A stretch of 23,558 nt of DNA from a virus. This document shows positions 20,021 through 23,558 of this stretch, in pieces. The stretch is from positions 1 to 23,558 of the IMG/VR virus record IMGVR_UViG_3300001851_000409; one strand, 5' to 3'. Every line of letters begins with the position of its first letter. Position 1 is the stretch's first letter. Below the pieces are notes generated by a model. It was given only the letters and a program-made list of their open reading frames with translations. It had not been told where the DNA came from and made no database searches. Made by a program: the position numbers and the translations under genes.

Positions 20021-20098
20021 TGGTCGGGGCAGTAGGACTTGAACCTACGACATCCGGACTCCAAAGCCGGCACTCTACCCAAACTGAGTTACACCCCG
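20021..20098 (-). tRNA. tRNA-Pro (TGG)
   Basis: 78 bases with encoded CCA. Acceptor CGGGGTG/TGCCCCG (two wobble pairs), C1-G72 and A73 as in bacterial tRNA-Pro. Anticodon arm CCGGC-TTTGGAG-TCCGG with anticodon TGG and a C/T mismatch closing the loop. T arm GTAGG/CCTAC. A run of six T follows the CCA. Confidence 0.92.
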
Positions 20099-20366
20099 AT
20101 AAAAAACACATGAAATGTGAAAAAATAAAAATTACTTCAATATGTATATGACAAAAGACAAAACATAAGCAATAAACAACCCACAAACATCAAATTTATA
20201 AATCTCTATATCAATATACAAGCTGTTATGTTTACAGTTTAAAAATTTATAGAGAACAAATTTATGGAGGTAGTGCCCTGTGGAGAGCAAAACCACTATA
20301 TTCCTTGGAATAGATATTGAAAATAAATTTTACATTTCATCATTTCATGTGTATTATGCTATAATA
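20099..20366. other. 268-base AT-rich gap with repeats, no gene
   Basis: The longest non-coding stretch in the window. It holds three copies of AAATTTAT (20192, 20243, 20258), an 8-bp inverted repeat TCTCTATA/TATAGAGA (20203-20210 and 20248-20255), and the dyad TATTCC-TT-GGAATA (20299-20312). It lies upstream of tRNA-Pro in the direction of transcription, so it could carry a tRNA promoter, a small RNA or an origin-like element. I see no convincing promoter pair or reading frame. Confidence 0.5.
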
Positions 20367-20377
20367 CTACAGCATAA
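20354..20377 (-). terminator. Weak hairpin at the end of the gene 20367-20960
   Basis: TTATGCT and AGCATAA arms with a 10-base loop overlapping the TAG stop. No T-run follows on the minus strand, so a terminator role is uncertain; it may protect the 3' end of the message. Confidence 0.3.
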
Positions 20378-20960
20378 TTCCGTTGTTTCTCAAAATGAGA
20401 ATTTGATCCGCAGTCAATTTCACACGCGGAAGCAAATTTTTTGTAAGAATACTATCATTGGCATTTTGAAGAGAACTTTGAAATTCAAGTAGTTGCTGCT
20501 TGAAATTATCGATATCTTGCTCATTGTAAACACCGATGACTTCATAATCACTATTACGGTAATTATCCTTCAAATTTTTCTTGTAATCCAGAAGAGAAGA
20601 AATGTCTGTATTTGACATTGAAGTTGGATCACATTTACCGATAAATTGCTTGAAAAAGCTAATTTCCGATAAAAAAACACTTCTTTCTGCCAGTAGATCA
20701 TCAATATGCTCATCATGATTTGCATCGCCAATCATTTTACGAAGAGACAAATAAACAGATTGAAGCTCATTGATACTGTCAAACATTTTAGCATTCTTCT
20801 CTTTTTGATTTTGAATTAATTTGTTGTAATCAGTGTTTTCACTGTTACCCCACCAAACCGGAAAAGAAATAGTAGTTTCAATTTCGCTGCGTAATTGTGA
20901 AACCTTTTTAGCAATCTCTTCACGAATTGAAGCTGCTTTACGTAGAGTAATAGTGGTCAT
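20367..20960 (-). CDS. Helical phage protein, unknown function
   Basis: 197 residues from ATG 20960; AAAGGA lies 8 bases upstream, and the longer frame from 20975 starts with a TTG inside that site. MTTITLRKAASIREEIA at the start resembles a family of helical phage proteins beginning with I-T-L-R-K-A and a helix. The rest is mostly alpha-helical with coiled-coil segments. No Cys motif. It follows the upstream gene closely and they appear co-expressed. Ends in TAG. Confidence 0.65.
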   Translation of the reverse strand: MTTITLRKAASIREEIAKKVSQLRSEIETTISFPVWWGNSENTDYNKLIQNQKEKNAKMFDSINELQSVYLSLRKMIGDANHDEHIDDLLAERSVFLSEISFFKQFIGKCDPTSMSNTDISSLLDYKKNLKDNYRNSDYEVIGVYNEQDIDNFKQQLLEFQSSLQNANDSILTKNLLPRVKLTADQILILRNNGIML

Positions 20961-20971
20961 AACAAATCCTT

Positions 20972-21277
20972 TCAAAAATTCAAATTACTAATAGTTTCAA
21001 TCATCTGTGTTTTAATTATAACATTGCATTGACGTTTAATTTCATCAATTAATATTTTTCGCGCATCCCCATCATGATCTTTCCATAATTGAGTATGTCT
21101 ATTAATATCTAATGTTATTCTGTTTTGGTTTTTCACCTTCTTGAAGGTGAAGCGAATAGTAGCGTATTCCTCGGTGTGAATCAAGCCTGTTCCTGTCATC
21201 ATTACAGACTTTTCATCTTCTAATCTACCACTAAGATGAAAATTTAGGCTGTCAATTTCAACGACAACATCAGTCAT
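20972..21277 (-). CDS. Hypothetical protein
   Basis: 101 residues; beta-rich N-terminal half (VEIDSLNFHLSGRLEDEK) and a helical C-terminal end. I do not recognise it. It starts in an ATGA overlap with the small gene upstream, and its TGA is 11 bases before the next ATG, so the three are probably one translational unit. A 9-bp palindromic stem (21132-21151, TTCACCTTC/GAAGGTGAA) lies in the coding sequence. Confidence 0.65.
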   Translation of the reverse strand: MTDVVVEIDSLNFHLSGRLEDEKSVMMTGTGLIHTEEYATIRFTFKKVKNQNRITLDINRHTQLWKDHDGDARKILIDEIKRQCNVIIKTQMIETISNLNF

Positions 21278-21432
21278 GTTTTTTTAGTCTGTTTCAAAAA
21301 TTCTTCATAGCAGGCTTCATAACCTTCCCAATTATCGACTCCATTATTTTCCAGAAGATTTAGAAATAATGAATTTTCAAGCAGAGAATTGTAATCTTCC
21401 AGACTGATTGTTATTTCGGCTGTTTGAGACAT
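21274..21432 (-). CDS. Small acidic phage protein, 52 aa
   Basis: A complete short frame: ATG at 21432, TGA overlapping the next ATG (ATGA). It begins MSQTAEITISLEDYNSLLEN and has VDNWEGYEACYEEFL near the end. The I-S-L-E-x-Y start and V-D-N-W-E-G-Y core are seen in very small proteins of many tailed phages. GGAGAATAAATT (AGGAG-like) precedes the ATG at the end of the upstream gene. It fills exactly the space between its neighbours. Confidence 0.75.
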   Translation of the reverse strand: MSQTAEITISLEDYNSLLENSLFLNLLENNGVDNWEGYEACYEEFLKQTKKT

Positions 21433-21435
21433 AAT

Positions 21436-21942
21436 TTATTCTCCATATTTCCTACGTAATTCTATTTCTTTCTCGTGATATTTATTACTCACAAGATCAT
21501 ATATCGCCATCATAGAGTTAGCAAACCATCCTATCATGGTGGCTTCATCAACGTTCGCGTTTGGATTATATTTAATAAATAATTTAGCCCACAACTGTGC
21601 ATCAGGATTGGCGCGGGCTTCTTCAAATTCCAAATCTTCTTTTTGTTGAATTTTATCAACATCTGATGTGATATTATCGCCCGGAGGAATATCTAAAGAT
21701 TTACAAAGACGAATTCTCCATGCATCATATAATTCTCTATCTTCATATATTTCGTATTCAGAATATTTCATTATATTTTTAGACAAAATATCTAAAGTAT
21801 CCAAATAGTCAAAAACTTGTTTCAATAATTCTGGTGGTAAAGTTTTTATTTTTGAAAAAAAATCAATGGGAAAATGTGTATTATCATAACCACAATAATA
21901 CACAATTTTCATCACTGTATCCACTCTAATGAAATTATCCAT
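21436..21942 (-). CDS. Hypothetical protein
   Basis: 168 residues, acidic, mostly helical, with no motif I recognise. FEEARANPDAQLWAKLF (about 104-120) and ATMIGWFANSMMAIYDL (about 134-150) are the most distinctive parts. The ATG shares its A with the TGA of the MazG-like gene (ATGA), suggesting coupling; the next small gene starts 3 bases after its stop. Confidence 0.65.
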   Translation of the reverse strand: MDNFIRVDTVMKIVYYCGYDNTHFPIDFFSKIKTLPPELLKQVFDYLDTLDILSKNIMKYSEYEIYEDRELYDAWRIRLCKSLDIPPGDNITSDVDKIQQKEDLEFEEARANPDAQLWAKLFIKYNPNANVDEATMIGWFANSMMAIYDLVSNKYHEKEIELRRKYGE

Positions 21943-22349
21943 CAGATTTTTTTTCCGCCTTCTTTAATTCTGTTTTCAAATTTGTGATCTGCCCGTTTAT
22001 CATTATATTTCATTTTTTCCAAAAGGGCGGGAATGTCATCATAATACATTGCACCAATTGTGTCCATAATTCTAATGACACAATCAAATAATTCAACAGG
22101 AACCATTTTCCTGTGTGGAAGTTTATCATCCATTAAATTTTTACGATGACCTTCCAATGCCTCAGACAATTCACTGTGCATCAAGGCAATAACTTCGGGA
22201 ATTGAACGTGTTGTTACTTGGCCCGTTTTTAAATCATGATACCAGCCAGCATTCCATGCTCTTCCGTGTGAAGCCTCCACTAAAATTCTAGTAGCTTCTA
22301 GAATTTCTGCATCTGTTGGAATTCTTTTTTTGACAATATTAATTTCCAT
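21942..22349 (-). CDS. MazG-like NTP pyrophosphohydrolase
   Basis: 135 residues. The all-alpha NTP-pyrophosphatase pattern is present: E60-x-x-E63 in MHSELSEALEG (57-67), then E87-x-x-D90 in VELFDCVIRIMD (86-97), which bind Mg. Such enzymes hydrolyse (d)NTPs to monophosphates; in phages they are proposed to tune nucleotide pools or lower host ppGpp. A 9-bp stem (22283-22306) lies in its 5' part. AAAGGAAAAA precedes the ATG. Ends in TGA. Confidence 0.82.
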   Translation of the reverse strand: MEINIVKKRIPTDAEILEATRILVEASHGRAWNAGWYHDLKTGQVTTRSIPEVIALMHSELSEALEGHRKNLMDDKLPHRKMVPVELFDCVIRIMDTIGAMYYDDIPALLEKMKYNDKRADHKFENRIKEGGKKI

Positions 22350-22365
22350 ATTTTTTTTTCCTTTC

Positions 22366-23040
22366 TTACCACAGTTTATTCATATTTCCTTTCATGAAAT
22401 CCACTGCGCTCATTGTTTTTCCGTTTCTGTGATCTACAACTTTATCATTTTGAAATTGTATAGTTCTGATTTTATCGCCTCTTTCACCGGAACCAACTTG
22501 TTTCTGGCGAACATTATTGATTTTCGTGTTTGTATTTTCAACAACCATATTGCGAAGTTGTTCTATCATACTCTTTCGCGCATTGTCAAGACTATTTGTG
22601 CGACTTCGCGTTTGTGCTGTCGTGATTAATCCGGTTGGTTTATGTTTTAATCTACAACAAGTTTGCACTTTATTTCTATTTTGACCACCTTTACCGGTGC
22701 CAGAATACCATTGAATTTCTAAATCATCTTCATTTAATTCAAAGGTATTTTTATCTGGTTCGTTGTTCAAAACAGCCACAGTTACAGTGCTGGTGTGAAC
22801 TCTACCTCTTTTTTCAGTTGGTGGAATTCTTTGCAGACGTAACCCCCCTGCTTCTTTTTTTAATTGATCGATGTTATCACCGATAAATTGTAAACACGCA
22901 AATCCGTGGCGTTTATCTATTAATTTGGTGAGTCAACCAATTTTTGTTGATAATTTCTGATATGCATTGAGCAAATCATCAACAAAAAGACAACTATCTT
23001 CGCCACCTTCTGCGGCTCTAATTTCTAAAAATAAATTCAT
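22366..23040 (-). CDS. RF1-like peptide chain release factor with in-frame UGA
   Basis: 225 codons from ATG 23040 (GGAGTAGAA upstream) to TAA at 22366, with one in-frame TGA at codon 36 (22933-22935). Both sides belong to one protein: FLEIRAAEGGED (4-15) and, after the stop, LRLQRIPPTEKRGRVHTS (67-84), then GTGKGGQNRNK with G118-G119-Q120 for peptide release. The RF1-type PxT motif is P73-P74-T75, so recognition of UAA/UAG is expected. Domain 1 of cellular RF1 is missing. The UGA falls where release factors have a conserved Gly-Trp (AEKKGW type). No frameshift is needed: both parts are in the same frame. It may be read through, be a nonsense mutation or be a sequencing error. Confidence 0.8.
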
Positions 23041-23050
23041 TTCTACTCCT

Positions 23051-23341
23051 TTACTCTTCAACTTTGACATTTAATTCACCCTTCATCAAAGCAATCAAAA
23101 TATCCTTCTTTTTTTTGAGATATAATGTTGCAGTTAATTCTCCATATGAAAACACCAATGAAAGCAGTGATGCAAAATACAGAAATTTATCGAATTTTAA
23201 TTCCATATCATAAGAATATGATGAAAGAAAACAAATTGAAGAAATAAATAATCCCCCCATAAATGCGACGTATGTTGCATTAAACGGGAATAAAAGATCG
23301 ATATTGACATAAATTGGGTCTTTCTGTGTTGCGTCAGACAT
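23051..23341 (-). CDS. Small two-helix membrane protein
   Basis: 96 residues with two hydrophobic segments, about 22-43 (NATYVAFMGGLFISSICFL) and 53-75 (FLYFASLLSLVFSYGELTA), followed by KKKKD and a charged tail. The positive cluster after the second helix predicts cytoplasmic ends. Function not known. AATGGAAAA serves as the ribosome binding site. It lies 29 bases after tRNA-Met and 10 bases before the release factor gene. Confidence 0.65.
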   Translation of the reverse strand: MSDATQKDPIYVNIDLLFPFNATYVAFMGGLFISSICFLSSYSYDMELKFDKFLYFASLLSLVFSYGELTATLYLKKKKDILIALMKGELNVKVEE

Positions 23342-23370
23342 CTATTTTCCATTCATTTTCATAAAAAAAT

Positions 23371-23447
23371 TGGTGTGCCCGGCAGGACTCGAACCTGCAA
23401 CCAAGCGGTTATGAGCCGCCGGCTCTGGCCAATTGAGCTACAGGCAC
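23371..23447 (-). tRNA. tRNA-Met (CAT)
   Basis: 77 bases with encoded CCA. Acceptor GTGCCTG/CGGGCAC; D arm GCTC/GAGC; anticodon arm GGCGG-CTCATAA-CCGCT with anticodon CAT; T arm GCAGG/CCTGC; A73. The acceptor is fully paired (G1-C72), so it is not an initiator. It could instead be a tRNA-Ile with a modified CAT anticodon; the sequence alone does not decide. Confidence 0.92.
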
Positions 23448-23451
23448 CATT

Positions 23452-23526
23452 TGGCGCGCTTGCCTGGACTCGAACCAGGAACACGAGTTTAGAAGACTCG
23501 GGTGATATCCTTTTCACCACAAGCGC
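23452..23526 (-). tRNA. tRNA-Arg (TCT)
   Basis: 75 bases with encoded CCA. Acceptor GCGCTTG/CAAGCGC; anticodon arm CGAGT-CTTCTAA-ACTCG with anticodon TCT; T arm CCTGG/CCAGG; discriminator G. It reads AGA, a codon frequent in this AT-rich genome. Four bases separate it from tRNA-Met, so they are probably processed from one transcript. Confidence 0.93.
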
Positions 23527-23558
23527 AATATAATATATATTCATGTAACGAAGGCTGT

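Noticed and set aside
20280-20492. Plus-strand frame of 70 codons
   Set aside because: GTG start, overlaps the end of a well-packed minus-strand gene, no family resemblance.
22366-22779. Release factor as a short protein starting at 22779
   Set aside because: The start would be a GTG inside the conserved TVTVAVL strand; the part upstream of it clearly belongs to the same protein.
22933-22935. Global UGA-to-Trp recoding of the phage
   Set aside because: About a quarter of the genes end in TGA with tight, sensible overlaps to the next gene, and no other internal TGA was needed.
23359-23544. Minus-strand reading frame of 61 codons
   Set aside because: It is entirely tRNA-Met and tRNA-Arg sequence.
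1-23558. CRISPR array, insertion sequence or integrase
   Set aside because: No regularly spaced repeats, no transposase or integrase motifs and no attachment-site-like duplication of a tRNA end were seen.

Overview
The window looks like about 23.5 kb of an AT-rich, tightly packed genome of a tailed phage of the broad T4-like (myovirus) type. The reasons are: a 342-residue primase with the T4 gp61 layout; a protein whose N-terminus resembles T4 capsid-targeting leaders, preceded by an exact T4-type late -10 box (TATAAATA); a class I ribonucleotide reductase pair with ThyX, dCMP deaminase, glutaredoxin and a MazG-like enzyme; a SpeD-type polyamine enzyme; tRNA genes; and dozens of small overlapping genes of unknown function. 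A secreted RlpA-like wall enzyme and sigma70-like promoters suggest a Gram-negative host. The host itself cannot be named from the sequence.

Layout. 1-3730 (+): virion-associated genes, then a holin-like protein and a coiled-coil membrane protein. A strong sigma70-like promoter with an overlapping dyad (3733-3782) starts the next module. 3794-12850 (+): primase, small unknowns, ThyX, NrdA, NrdB, a protein with a fresh 57-bp tandem duplication, a possible internal head protein, dCMP deaminase, a GT-B glycosyltransferase with a GC-rich core, a zinc-ribbon protein and a GIY-YIG nuclease-like protein. At 12843-12850 the two transcription directions collide tail to tail. 12843-23526 is all on the minus strand: WYL_2-like protein, glutaredoxin, SPOUT methyltransferase, RlpA-like protein, two tandem SpeD-fold genes, a capsid-targeted protein, many small unknowns, an adenine methyltransferase, a MazG-like protein, a release factor with an internal UGA, a membrane protein, and four tRNA genes (Asn, Pro, Met, Arg).

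How it fits together. One set of genes makes deoxynucleotides (NrdA/NrdB, glutaredoxin as reductant, dCMP deaminase feeding dUMP, ThyX making dTMP, a MazG-like NTP pyrophosphohydrolase). A second set touches translation (four tRNAs, a SpoU/TrmH-type RNA methyltransferase, an RF1-like release factor). A third serves particle and lysis functions.

Most unusual observations: (1) the release factor gene has an in-frame UGA exactly where release factors carry a conserved Trp, although about a quarter of the genes here end in UGA; (2) a set of long, nearly perfect inverted repeats lies inside coding sequences, including 19/20, 14, 14 and 13 bp arms; (3) a tRNA with a class II body carries an Asn anticodon; (4) two SpeD-fold genes lie in tandem, one with a diverged processing site; (5) a promoter is nested with a terminator upstream of the RlpA-like gene. 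Two small genes (5379-5558 and 21274-21432) and several corrected start codons are included below. All family assignments are from motif recognition by eye; no database search was run.
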